Source: Oscillatoriaceae cyanobacterium Prado104
Lineage (GTDB): Bacteria; Cyanobacteriota; Cyanobacteriia; Cyanobacteriales; Microcoleaceae
Length of the DNA stretch: 64,000 nucleotides
NCBI GenBank assembly: GCA_025454405.1
Contig: JALOON010000002.1
Coordinates: forward strand, 62,001 to 126,000
Direction: 5' to 3'
The notes beneath the pieces are model-generated. The model was not told where the DNA came from and did no database searches. It worked only from the letters and a program-made list of their open reading frames with translations. The position numbers and the translations under genes were made by a program. Shown piece by piece: positions 36,019 through 44,901 of the stretch. The stretch's first letter is position 1; every line of letters begins with the position of its first letter.

Positions 36019-37065
36019 TTAAGCCAAGCAACTATTAAGTTGTTCTCGAATTGCATCTAGATCTAAATTGCGGCCGATAACTACGAGTTGATTTTTAGGT
36101 GGGGAATGCCATTCATCTGCATCGAGTTCGTATCTGGGACCGCTGAGTTGAAAGATATGTCTCATCTCGCTATCTTTAAACCAGAGAATGCCTTTTGCCC
36201 GAAACACATCGAAGGGCATTCTATCGGTGAGGAATTCTTGAAATTTGTGGACATCAAAAGGTCGATCGCTCTCAAATGATAAAGACACAAATCCATCATT
36301 ATCTAAGTGATGAGAATGGTGTCCGTGGTGGTGATGTTCGTGGTGGTGTTCGTGGTGATGTTCGTGGTGATGTTCGCGAGCGTGTTTTTCCTCAGTTTCA
36401 AGATTTTGAAAATCATCGATCGAAGCTAACTCTACTCCCAAAATTAACGGTAAAGGAACATCACCACAAACAGAGTGTAAGATTCTGGCTCCAGCTTTTA
36501 CCGTCCTGATGTAAGCTTCTAACTCTTCTACTTTTTCTTGGGGTGCTAAATCAGTTTTGTTCAGCAGCACGATATCCGCAAAAGCTACTTGTTTAAAAGC
36601 TGCTTCGCTGTCAAAATGTTCTGGCGTGAAGGTTTCGCTGTCAACTACAGTGAGTACGGAATCCAGCCTGGTTAAATCCCGCAATTCGGTCCCGACAAAT
36701 GTCAGGATAATTGGCAGCGGGTCTGCAACTCCGGTAGTTTCGATGACCATGCAGTCGATGCGTTCTTCCCGTTCTAATACTCGGTAAACCGCATCAACCA
36801 AACCTTCGTTGATGGTACAGCAAATGCAGCCGTTACTGAGTTCTACCATGTCGTCTTCGGTAGAAATTAGCAGTTGCGAATCGATATTAATATCGCCAAA
36901 TTCGTTAACTAAAACTGCCACTTTTAAATCTTGGCGATTTTTGAGAATTTGATTGAGCAAAGTTGTTTTGCCACTGCCGAGAAATCCGGTAATTATAGTT
37001 ACAGGCATTCCTCTTTTGGGGATGTCGGCAAGTAAATCGGGAGTTGGTAAGGTGAGATTAGTCAT
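36019..37065 (-). CDS. CobW/COG0523-family GTP-dependent metallochaperone with His-rich loop
   Basis: This is a 348-residue GTPase of the G3E family. Walker A GFLGSGKTTLLN (27-38), the metal-binding CxCC motif in LSNGCICCTINEGL, the ETTGVADP switch, and LLNKTDL are all intact. A His-rich insertion (HHHEHHHEH units, about residues 229-252) precedes the CobW C-terminal domain (FDVHKFQEFLTDRMPFDVFR). The family delivers zinc, cobalt or other metals to client enzymes. A perfect palindromic Zur-type box lies 256 bp upstream, which favours a zinc role, while the adjacent divergent cob operon is the classical CobW neighbourhood. Confidence 0.93.
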   Translation of the reverse strand: MTNLTLPTPDLLADIPKRGMPVTIITGFLGSGKTTLLNQILKNRQDLKVAVLVNEFGDINIDSQLLISTEDDMVELSNGCICCTINEGLVDAVYRVLEREERIDCMVIETTGVADPLPIILTFVGTELRDLTRLDSVLTVVDSETFTPEHFDSEAAFKQVAFADIVLLNKTDLAPQEKVEELEAYIRTVKAGARILHSVCGDVPLPLILGVELASIDDFQNLETEEKHAREHHHEHHHEHHHEHHHHGHHSHHLDNDGFVSLSFESDRPFDVHKFQEFLTDRMPFDVFRAKGILWFKDSEMRHIFQLSGPRYELDADEWHSPPKNQLVVIGRNLDLDAIREQLNSCLA

Positions 37066-37320
37066 TTTTCTTCATTTAATTGTAGAGGCCCTGTGCGAAC
37101 TAGATTTAACTCCCCCAGCCAGGGTGTCACCCCTTCTCCTTCGCTTCGCCCTTACAAAAGGGACAAGAGGCAGAAAGTCCCCCTTTTTAAGGGGGATTTT
37201 AGGGATATGAATCTGAAGGATGAGTTGGAAAACACGTCCTAGCCCGATCGCACTTGACAAACTAAACCAACGCACTAGAGACTCAGAGACTCACAATCGA
37301 CGCGCGATCGAACCAGCTCG
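37066..37320. repeat. Repeat-bearing leader upstream of the CobW gene
   Basis: Contains a CCCCCTTTTTAAGGGGGATTTTAGGG element (near 37178-37204) and a neighbouring TTCGCTTCGCCC stretch, both typical cyanobacterial repeats. It separates the CobW start from the Zur-type box, so the 5' leader has probably been lengthened by insertion. Confidence 0.55.
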
Positions 37321-37335
37321 TGATAATCATTATCA
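37321..37335. promoter_or_regulatory. Perfect 7-1-7 palindrome, Zur-type operator
   Basis: The sequence TGATAAT-C-ATTATCA is a perfect 7-1-7 inverted repeat, the form described for cyanobacterial Zur (FurB) boxes. It lies between the CobW gene (minus) and cobG (plus), 256 bp from the first and 287 bp from the second, so it could control either or both. A Fur site is the alternative because core bases overlap. Confidence 0.7.
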
Positions 37336-37484
37336 TGATACCTGAGATGCGCTCGGCGCGCAAGTCCGAATCTCCTAAAACTTGATAGACACAAGAAAAC
37401 ACTTCCTCAGCCTCGATCGAAAGCAATCGTTTTGTTAAGAAAGTTGAGAATTTTGACCGCGATCGAGCGACTTGTGATACATTT

Positions 37485-37615
37485 CTTAAACCTGAAAGCG
37501 GGAAAGTCCGGTGGAATTCCGGCGCTGTGCCGCAACTGTCAAAGCCAGAATGCCGTTTTTGGGGCGCGTTTGATGCGTTCACTTCTAGGTTCCCTGCGTC
37601 TCACGGGGAGAGGAG
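37485..37615 (+). ncRNA. Cobalamin riboswitch upstream of cobG
   Basis: The conserved core is readable: GCGGGAAAGTCCGGTGGAA (37499-37517 region), the TTCCGGCGCTGTGCCGCAAC stretch and CTGTCAAAGCCAGAATGCC (B12 box region), as in AdoCbl/cobalamin riboswitches of cyanobacteria. The expression platform (GGTTCCCTGCGTCTCACGGGG) can pair with purines of GGGGAGAGGAG, the ribosome site of cobG, so translational control by ligand is likely. Confidence 0.85.
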
Positions 37616-37621
37616 AATAAC

Positions 37622-39034
37622 TTGGCTGTGACTGATTTACCGATTTGTCCGGGCTTATTTTATGGTTCGCGCGCTCGAGATGGAATTTTATCGAGAATGC
37701 GCATTCCGGGGGGAATTTTAAATGTAACGCAGTGTCTGGCGATCGCGGATTTGGTCGATCGATACAGTACGGGTTACGTGCAAGTAACGAATCGCGCTAA
37801 TTTGCAAGTACGAGAAACTGATGCGGCAATTCCCCCGTCAGTTTGGCAAGATTTGCAGGATTTAGGATTGGCATCTCACCCCGTGGAAATTGACCCGATT
37901 CGCAACATTATGTCGAGTCCGACAGCCGGGATCGATCGCGCGCAATTAATCGACACTCGCCCGCTAGTTAAAGCTTGGGATAATTACCTGCAAACTCATC
38001 CCGAATTGTCGGAACTTTCGCCTAAATTTAGCGTGGGTTTTGATGGCGGGGAATCGGTTTCGATCGCCCATTTGCGCAACGATATTTTATTAGCAGCCGA
38101 AAAAAATGCCAATTCAACAATCGTTTTTCGGCTGTTTTTAAACGGCACAAATACAGGAAATATCCTCGAACTAGCGCAGTGTATTCCCGCATTAGCAGCC
38201 CTCGCGAATACCTACCTCGAATACAGCAAACACCGACCGATCGTCGATAGCAAAAAACCGCGCTTGCGCCATTTACTTGCAGATTGGGGCGTGACAAATT
38301 ATCTCAAACGAGTTGAAAAGCAATTGCCGTTTTTATTGTCCAAAAGCTCGATCGAACCCCTGCCAAAAACGATCGCACCTTACGGCCATCTGGGAACTCA
38401 CCCCCAACAACAATCCGATCGCTTTTACACCGGCATCGCTCTGCCTTTAGGTCGCCTGAAATCGCAGCAATTGCGAGATTTGGCAAATTTAGCCCAAAAC
38501 TTCGGCTCGGGCATCTTGAGGCTCACTCCCAGGCAGAATCTGTTGATTTCTGACGTACCCTACCACCAGGTTTGCGAACTCGAAAAGTCGATCGCCCGTT
38601 TGGAATTGCACTCATCGGCAACTCGCCCGGATTCTTGTTTGGTAGCTTGTAGCGGCAGCAGCGGCTGCGCGTCGGCGGCCACAGATACTCAAAGTCACGC
38701 CTTGAAATTAGCAGAAGATTTAGCCGCAAAATTGACGCTCGATCGACCGATTAACATTCATTTTACCGGTTGCCAAAAGTCCTGCGCCCAGCAGAAACCA
38801 ATTGATATTACTTTGAAGGGAATTCGGATCGAGAAAGAACGTGAAGTAGTGGAAGCTTACGACATTTATGCAGGCAGCAACGAATTGCCTTTCGGGCGGC
38901 AAGTATTCCGGGGAGTAACGGTAGCAGAAATGCCGGGCGCGATCGAGAAAATGCTGCGCTTGTACCAGCAACTTCGAGATCCAAACGAGCAATTTGGCGA
39001 ATTTGCCGATCGGGCGGACGATTTTAGATTTTAG
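37622..39034 (+). CDS. cobG: Precorrin-3B synthase (CobG), siroheme/Fe-S oxidoreductase
   Basis: This 470-residue protein belongs to the nitrite/sulfite reductase family; CobG uses O2 to make precorrin-3B in aerobic cobalamin synthesis. It has duplicated ferredoxin-like halves (MRIPGGILNVTQCLAIADL near 25; LPLGRLKSQQLRDLANLAQ near 277) and the cluster motif CSGSSGC (C-x5-C) with CQKSC (C-x3-C). Start: TTG at 37622, 6 nt after GAGGAG; the GTG two codons on is the alternative. The cobalamin riboswitch ends just before it. First gene of a cobG-cobH-cobI operon. Confidence 0.9.
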   Translation: MAVTDLPICPGLFYGSRARDGILSRMRIPGGILNVTQCLAIADLVDRYSTGYVQVTNRANLQVRETDAAIPPSVWQDLQDLGLASHPVEIDPIRNIMSSPTAGIDRAQLIDTRPLVKAWDNYLQTHPELSELSPKFSVGFDGGESVSIAHLRNDILLAAEKNANSTIVFRLFLNGTNTGNILELAQCIPALAALANTYLEYSKHRPIVDSKKPRLRHLLADWGVTNYLKRVEKQLPFLLSKSSIEPLPKTIAPYGHLGTHPQQQSDRFYTGIALPLGRLKSQQLRDLANLAQNFGSGILRLTPRQNLLISDVPYHQVCELEKSIARLELHSSATRPDSCLVACSGSSGCASAATDTQSHALKLAEDLAAKLTLDRPINIHFTGCQKSCAQQKPIDITLKGIRIEKEREVVEAYDIYAGSNELPFGRQVFRGVTVAEMPGAIEKMLRLYQQLRDPNEQFGEFADRADDFRF

Positions 39035-39289
39035 ATTTTAGATTTTAGATTGGGAGATTGGCAATTGTGTAGCGATTTTAGATTTTAGATTTTAGATTTT
39101 GGATTGAGGAGATTTTCGATTTGAGATTGGCGATTGGGTAGATTTCAGATTGTAGATTGCGATCTCGCACGGGGTGGGGGCGGGTTTATGAGATTGTCGG
39201 TTTTAGGCAAATATTGTTGGCGAACCCGCCCCTACAGCAATTATGTTCTTTAACCAAATAGACTGACTCTAACTAATGACAAATGACAA
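39035..39289. repeat. Heptad repeats and GGGGCGGGTTTA element, copy 2
   Basis: Positions ~39026-39110 hold (TTTTAGA)n and related heptamers. At 39175-39237 a copy of the GGGGGCGGGTTTAT...TTGGCGAACCCGCCCCTAC element has nearly perfect inverted ends. Tandem AATGACAAATGAC repeats precede the cobH start. The cob operon is interrupted by this 255-bp insert. Confidence 0.7.
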
Positions 39290-39922
39290 ATGACTAATGA
39301 CTACATTCGAGACGGCACAGAAATTTACATCAAATCTTTTGCCACAATTCGATCGGAAGCAGATTTATCAAACTTGCCGCCCGATTTAGAATCCATTGCC
39401 GTGCGCTTAATTCACAGTTGCGGCATGACAGATATCGTTGCAGATTTAACAGCTTCCCCCCTGGCTGCCACCTGCGGGCGTCAAGCATTGGCAAGCGGCG
39501 CGCCGATTTTGTGCGATTCTCGAATGGTAGCCGAAGGCATCACCCGCAAGCGCCTGCCCGCTGACAATCAGGTGATTTGCACTCTCTGGCATCCCGAAGT
39601 GCCTCAATTGGCGCAGCGCCTGGGAAATACTCGATCGGCCGCAGCCGTGGATTTGTGGCGGGATAATTTAGAGGGCGCTGTCGTGGCAATTGGCAATGCC
39701 CCGACGGCTTTGTTTCGGCTGCTGGAAATCCTGGATGCCGGAGCCCCCAAACCGGCTTTAATTCTGGGTTTCCCGGTAGGATTTGTGGGGGCGGCAGAAT
39801 CTAAAGCCGAGTTGGCTGCCAACAGTCGGGGAGTGCCGTTTATCGCGCTGCAAGGGCGGCGCGGCGGCAGTGCGATGGCTGTGGCGGCTGTGAATGCGTT
39901 AGCAAAAGAGGACGAGTTATGA
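39290..39922 (+). CDS. cobH: Precorrin-8X methylmutase
   Basis: This 210-residue enzyme migrates the C-11 methyl to C-12 to give hydrogenobyrinate (CobH/CbiC). The catalytic His is in AVRLIHSCGMTDI; GAPILCDSRMVAEGI and FPVGFVGAAESKAEL are family hallmarks, and GRRGGSAMAVAAVNAL closes the protein. The ATG lies within AATGACAAATGACTAATGAC repeats, so upstream start choice is uncertain by a few residues. The last 4 bases overlap the next gene (ATGA), a coupled pair. Confidence 0.94.
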   Translation: MTNDYIRDGTEIYIKSFATIRSEADLSNLPPDLESIAVRLIHSCGMTDIVADLTASPLAATCGRQALASGAPILCDSRMVAEGITRKRLPADNQVICTLWHPEVPQLAQRLGNTRSAAAVDLWRDNLEGAVVAIGNAPTALFRLLEILDAGAPKPALILGFPVGFVGAAESKAELAANSRGVPFIALQGRRGGSAMAVAAVNALAKEDEL

Positions 39923-40629
39923 GTCAGGTTATGGGTAAGTTATACGGGTTGGGCATCGGCCCTGGCGATCCGGAATTGATTACTTTGAAAGCTTATCGGA
40001 TTTTGCGATCGGTCCCGGTAATTGCTTATCCGGCGATGGAAAGCGGTAAAGTTTTGGCGCGGGCAATTGTGGCGGATTATTTGCGATCGGACCAAATTGA
40101 AATTCCCATGCCGCTGCCTTTCAGTCCGACGCGATCGTCCCAACCTTACTACGATACTGCCGCCGAAAAAATTGCCGGCTATCTCAGCCAGGGGCTGGAT
40201 GTGGCGGTACTGTGCGAGGGCGAACCTTTTCTCTACGGCACGTTCATGTATTTATTTAACCGCTTGTCGGGGAAATTTGCGACGGAAGTGGTGCCGGGAA
40301 TTTCTTCGACGATGGCGAGTGCGAGTGCCTTGGGAGTGCCGCTAACTTACCGCAATGATGTGCTGAGTATTATGCCTGCGACTTTGGAAGCCGAGATTTT
40401 GCGCGATCGGCTGGCGGTGGTTGATGCTGCTGTAATTATTAAATTGGGGCGGCATTTCGCCAAAGTTCGGCAGGTATTGATAGAGTTGGGACAGTTCGAT
40501 CGAGCTCTCTATATCGAACGCGCAACCATGCCAAACCAGCGAATTTTACCGATCGCAGATGTCGATCCTGCTGGGGTTCCTTATTGGGCGTTAGTGATGG
40601 TGCCCAGCCAACAAAAATCTGTGTCTTAA
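39919..40629 (+). CDS. cobI: Precorrin-2 C(20)-methyltransferase
   Basis: This 236-residue SAM-dependent tetrapyrrole methyltransferase (CobI/CbiL) methylates C-20 of precorrin-2. The N-terminal GLGIGPGDPELITLKAYRIL, the LCEGEPFLYGTFMYL loop and VVPGISSTMASASALG are typical. It overlaps cobH by 4 nt. With cobG and cobH it provides three steps of the aerobic-type corrin pathway; the remaining genes are outside the window. Confidence 0.94.
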   Translation: MSQVMGKLYGLGIGPGDPELITLKAYRILRSVPVIAYPAMESGKVLARAIVADYLRSDQIEIPMPLPFSPTRSSQPYYDTAAEKIAGYLSQGLDVAVLCEGEPFLYGTFMYLFNRLSGKFATEVVPGISSTMASASALGVPLTYRNDVLSIMPATLEAEILRDRLAVVDAAVIIKLGRHFAKVRQVLIELGQFDRALYIERATMPNQRILPIADVDPAGVPYWALVMVPSQQKSVS

Positions 40630-40953
40630 ATTCTGTGGTTCGTAGTGAGGACTTTAGTCCTTTAAAAGTGGAACAAAGCCATCGCAGAGTATTGAGATTA
40701 TTTCTGTTCTTTGGTTTGTAGTGAGAACTTTAATTCTCAAATTTTGATGGGGACTAAAGTCCGAGGTGGCAAACCTAGGGGCCAAAAATTAGCCAATTGG
40801 CTTAAATAATTAAGACAAATTGCTAATGTATCCGATCGTCCGTACCAAATATGTTTATTTCAGGTATCAAATAAACAATTGGCAGATTTAGTGTTTGTTT
40901 TTTGCGAAAAATTCCGAGCGCTGCTGCTAATTTGCTTGAAAGATACCGCATTT
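40630..40953. repeat. Downstream repeats of GTAGTGAGGACTTTAGTCC type
   Basis: Two palindromic half-copies (near 40640-40670 and 40711-40775) of the GTAGTgAGGACTnnAGTCC family follow cobI. They may act as transcript-end hairpins. No gene is seen. Confidence 0.55.
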
Positions 40954-41091
40954 ATATCATGTCCGATCGATTACCCGCAATAAAAGAGGTTTGTAGTAAG
41001 GACGGAAGTCCGCAGCATTTTGCGGACTCACGTCCACACTACGAACAAATACGAACAAATTTTATTGCGGTCAATTCACCGGACACGATAT
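40954..41091. repeat. MITE-like element, best-preserved copy (138 bp)
   Basis: The outer ends are inverted: ATATCATGTCCGATCGATTACCCGCAATAAAA on the left, and its near-inverse ending GGACACGATAT on the right, with TA at the boundary on both sides. The core is the GTAGTAAGGACGGAAGTCCGC / GCGGACTCACGTCCACACTAC hairpin. TA-flanked ends of this sort fit IS630/mariner-like non-autonomous elements. Related copies: 15203-15325 and 51985-52104. Confidence 0.75.
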
Positions 41092-41950
41092 TATACATTA
41101 TTTGACAGCAAAAAAGTCGGATTGAGGGGGATAATTCGAGTTGAGATGAGAGATTTGTGATTGGCGATCGATCCCAGTTTAAAAAAATAAAAAGGCCAGG
41201 AAACTCCAAACTCTATAAATTCTCTAAAATAGTCGATCTAAAAGCTCAAATCTCGCATTTCAAACTCCGATCGCCTGTGGATGAATTGAAAATGCTTTGC
41301 CTGCGAGGAATCAAGGGCAAAGCTGCCCCTAGAGTGGAATGCGCGAGTAACAACTGCAGCAGTTTTCACAACAATCCGGACGGTAGCTCTATTTTGTTGT
41401 AAAAGTAATTACAGCATTGTCATGCTGGCGACTGAGGTCGATCTTTTTTTGAGGTAGGTGTCGTCCGCCCAAGCAATTAGTTGTAACATAGTTAAATAGA
41501 CATCTCCTATAATTAGGTTTTTGTTGCGGTAGGGCAAGGCTTTCACAATCTTTTTAAGAGATGTCTAATAGTTAATTAGACTTCTTCAAAAAAGAATCTA
41601 AAATCCTTGTCCTGTCTGGACGAAAATCTAATTTCTGGAGAACTCTCTGGCAACAGAGTTAATAGAGAAGTTTGTGATGGCTAGCTGCAAGCAGGTGATT
41701 TGCTGCAGTAAGATTGTAGAAATTGCTCGCTTGCGTTGTAGCGAAGCAAAATAAAATATCGGGGTGTTCGGACGATCGATCCATAAGTTGTTGGGTGCAA
41801 CTAACTAAATCATGACTTTCGCACTTACTCGCTGGTGTAGTTGATGTAGGGTTCGCAACGCGCACCTTACCGCCAGAGATAGTAAGTCAAACCAATTTTT
41901 GCGCAAGTCCTGTCAAGCAAATATTTCCTCAGCAACCATTTTTTTCACGC
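41092..41950. other. 859-bp intergenic region with repeats, no clear gene
   Basis: An 81-codon frame at 41157-41402 (GTG start) has no convincing coding signal. AGACATCTC (41498-41506) and GAGATGTCT (41560-41568) form an inverted pair about 50 bp apart. GTGCAACTAACTAAATC at 41797-41813 also occurs upstream of the second kinase (44847-44864). A GCACTTAC / GCGCAAGTCC pair (41820-41915) is an eroded GGACTTACGCA-type element. Confidence 0.5.
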
Positions 41951-44749
41951 ATGACTACACCCTCAAACATTCAAGTTTTAAAACCGATCGAATCTCCCGG
42001 TAAATTTGCAAAAAAAGGATGGCGTTCGCTGCCATTGCGCGCAGTTTTAATTGTTCCCTTCGTCGCGCAAATTGTCGGGGCAGTGGGGCTAGTTGGCTAC
42101 CTATCCTTTCGCAACGGGCAAAAAGCAGTTGAGGATCTCGCCCAGCAATTAATGGGTGAGGCGAGTAAAAGAGTTGAAGACAAACTGACCAATTTTCTGG
42201 GAACTGCTGACTTAGTAAATCAACTCAGTGCCGCCGCGATCGAACGAGGTGAATTAAGCTTAAATTTACAAGAAGTCCAACCCCGAGGAGAAAAGTTTCT
42301 CTGGCAGCAAATGCAAAGTTTTAAAAGCCTGCAGTGGATTTCTTTGGGGTCAGAAGCTGGAGGAGAATTTCTCGGGATTGCGCGCAACGAAACAAATAAT
42401 TTGGAAATAGTTTCTGTAAATAGTTCGACTAACTATCAGAATATTTACTACGCTACAGATAACAACGGCGCGCGCGGGCAGCAAGTCAAAATCGTGCCGG
42501 GAACTTACGATTCTCGGAAACGCCCCTGGTACAAAAAACCTGTCGAGGCCAACCAACCGGTATGGCTGGAAATTTATCAAGGCTTTAGTGAAAGGGTGGT
42601 TTATATTTCGACAACTAAACCAATTCGCGATCGCGCTGGCAAACTGTTGGGAGTCACTTCAGTAGATATTTCGCTTGAGGAATTTCAGGATTTTCTCGAT
42701 CGCATCCAACTCAGCGAAAACGGACAAATTTTCGCGATCGAACAGTCGGGAATGCTAGTAGCTAGTACGAGTCGAGAACCAGTTTTCCAACAGGTTTCCG
42801 GCAAAAAAGAACCGCAGCGGCTGAATGTTTTAGACAGCAAAACACCCCTAATTCGCACTACAGCCCAGTATTTATCCAAATCTTTTCAAGGCTTCGACAA
42901 AATTGACAAACAGCAGCAACTGCAATTTATCGAAAACGGCCAGCGTTATTTTGTGAAAGTGGTGCCATTTGTTGGCAGTTACGGTTTGAAATGGTCGATC
43001 GCGATCGCGATTCCCGAATCAGATTTCATGGCCGAAATTAACAGCAATACTCGCACTACAATTTTACTTTGTTTTATTGCATTGGTGGTATCGACTGCTG
43101 GCGGAATGCTGGTAGCAAGGTGGGTAACGCAACCGCTGCTGCAGCTTAATGAATCTGCCAAACATATTGCTAGAGGAGAATTCGATCGCACTGTAGCGGT
43201 AAATCGCAGCGATGAAGTCGGCGAACTTGCCAATTCATTTAAAAGCATGGCAGAACAACTGCAAGTTTCTTTTGCAGAAATGCGGACTTTAAACGCTGAA
43301 TTATCTGAGAGTAAAAGCCGCCTCAATCAAATTTTAGAAGCCGTTCCGGTGGGGATATTTGTAGCAGAACCCAACGGTAAACCTTACTACGTTAATTCTC
43401 GCGCTCAATCCTTACTGGGCAAAGGCATAGTTGACGAGATTGCAGCGGAAGAAATTCGCGAAGTATATCAAATTTATCAAGCAGATAGTCAAGAAATCTA
43501 TCCTCAAGAAAAAGATCCAATCCTTTGTGCTATTCAGGGAGCAAGTGTCAATGCTGATGACATAGAAATTCACCAACCAAACAGGAATATTCCCATCGAA
43601 GTTTGGGGGATGCCAATTTACGACGATCGGGGGAATGTAACTTACGCGATCGCAGCTTTTACCGACATTACCCAACGCAAAGAAGCTGAGAAATTAGTAG
43701 CAGAATACAACCGCACTCTGGAAATTCAAGTAAGCGAAAGAACTCAAGAACTCAGCACGGCATTAGACCACCTGCAAGCCACCCAACAAGAGTTAATTCA
43801 ATCGGAAAAAATGGCGGCTTTAGGACAATTAGTAGCCGGAGTTGCCCACGAATTGAATACACCTCTGGGGGCGATCCGAACCAGTGCCGGAACTAGCAGC
43901 AAATTCTTAGGCGAAACCTTCCCTAAGTTGCCCGAATTTTTTCAAATTGTTTCTCCTGAAGAAGCCGAGAATTTCTTCATGTTGCTAAACAGGTCGCTGG
44001 AAAAAGATCTTACTCTGACTGCAAAAGAAGAAAGAAAATTAAAGCGGCAATTAGTCAGCCAACTCGAAGATGAGGATATTGAGGATGCTGATGATATCGC
44101 CGATACCTTAGTAGATATGGGGATTTACGAAGCCGATGATTTTATCCCCCTGCTGCAAAAGCCCGATCGCGATACGATTTTAGACATGGCTTACAAACTT
44201 TCAGAAATCCAGCGCAGTACCCAAACAATTAACACCGCAACGGATCGCGCCTCAAAGGTTGTCTTTGCCCTGAAAAACTACGCCCGATCGGACTTTTCCG
44301 AAGCGATGGTAGAAGCGGATATAATTGAAGGGATAGAAACTGTACTCACTTTGTATCAAAACAACCTGAAACACGGTGTAGAAGTCTCGCGCAACTTCCA
44401 AAAACTCGATCCCATTCTCTGCTATCCAGACCAACTAAATCAGGTGTGGACAAATCTGGTACACAATGCTTTGCAAGCAATGGACAATCACGGCAAGTTA
44501 ATCCTGGATGTTTGCCGGGAGGACGATCTCATTAAAGTTGCAGTCACCGATAGCGGTCAAGGAATTCCTCCAGAAATCCTGCCCAAAATATTTGAGCCTT
44601 TCTTCACAACTAAACGCCCCGGTGAAGGCACGGGTTTGGGACTCGATATTGTGAGGAAAATTATCAACAAACACGGAGGCAAAATTGAAGTTGCATCAGT
44701 TCCCGGTCAAACTACGTTTACTGTTTTCCTGCCCGTCAATCCCGAATAA
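41951..44749 (+). CDS. Cache-HAMP-PAS sensor histidine kinase (first of two paralogues)
   Basis: This is a 932-residue membrane kinase. One membrane helix (about 30-51), a double-Cache extracellular domain (about 52-370; DSRKRPWYKKPVEANQPVW), and a second helix (about 373-393) lead to HAMP (394-447), a PAS domain with PAC tail (about 470-578), and a coiled coil. The phospho-acceptor His633 is in GVAHELNTPLG. An ~80-residue acidic insertion (EDEDIEDADDIADTL) separates it from the ATPase part (NQVWTNLVHNALQAM; DSGQGIPPEI; GTGLGLDIV). It probably senses a small external ligand through Cache. It is followed by a close paralogue and two receivers, forming one signalling locus. Confidence 0.94.
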   Translation: MTTPSNIQVLKPIESPGKFAKKGWRSLPLRAVLIVPFVAQIVGAVGLVGYLSFRNGQKAVEDLAQQLMGEASKRVEDKLTNFLGTADLVNQLSAAAIERGELSLNLQEVQPRGEKFLWQQMQSFKSLQWISLGSEAGGEFLGIARNETNNLEIVSVNSSTNYQNIYYATDNNGARGQQVKIVPGTYDSRKRPWYKKPVEANQPVWLEIYQGFSERVVYISTTKPIRDRAGKLLGVTSVDISLEEFQDFLDRIQLSENGQIFAIEQSGMLVASTSREPVFQQVSGKKEPQRLNVLDSKTPLIRTTAQYLSKSFQGFDKIDKQQQLQFIENGQRYFVKVVPFVGSYGLKWSIAIAIPESDFMAEINSNTRTTILLCFIALVVSTAGGMLVARWVTQPLLQLNESAKHIARGEFDRTVAVNRSDEVGELANSFKSMAEQLQVSFAEMRTLNAELSESKSRLNQILEAVPVGIFVAEPNGKPYYVNSRAQSLLGKGIVDEIAAEEIREVYQIYQADSQEIYPQEKDPILCAIQGASVNADDIEIHQPNRNIPIEVWGMPIYDDRGNVTYAIAAFTDITQRKEAEKLVAEYNRTLEIQVSERTQELSTALDHLQATQQELIQSEKMAALGQLVAGVAHELNTPLGAIRTSAGTSSKFLGETFPKLPEFFQIVSPEEAENFFMLLNRSLEKDLTLTAKEERKLKRQLVSQLEDEDIEDADDIADTLVDMGIYEADDFIPLLQKPDRDTILDMAYKLSEIQRSTQTINTATDRASKVVFALKNYARSDFSEAMVEADIIEGIETVLTLYQNNLKHGVEVSRNFQKLDPILCYPDQLNQVWTNLVHNALQAMDNHGKLILDVCREDDLIKVAVTDSGQGIPPEILPKIFEPFFTTKRPGEGTGLGLDIVRKIINKHGGKIEVASVPGQTTFTVFLPVNPE

Positions 44750-44901
44750 TCTCCGCAACCGATTATTGACAGATGGGGCGATGCGCGATCGGGAACACTC
44801 GCAATGATGGGGCACCGACTCGATCGAAGACTTTTCTATAACTTGTCAGTGCAACTAACTAAATCGATCGATAATTTACCCAACAACAAGTTTTTTAAAT
44901 T

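Noticed and set aside
41157..41402. 81-codon frame between cobI and the first kinase
   Set aside because: GTG start, no Shine-Dalgarno element, and residue pattern without domain character; neighbouring DNA is repeat-rich.
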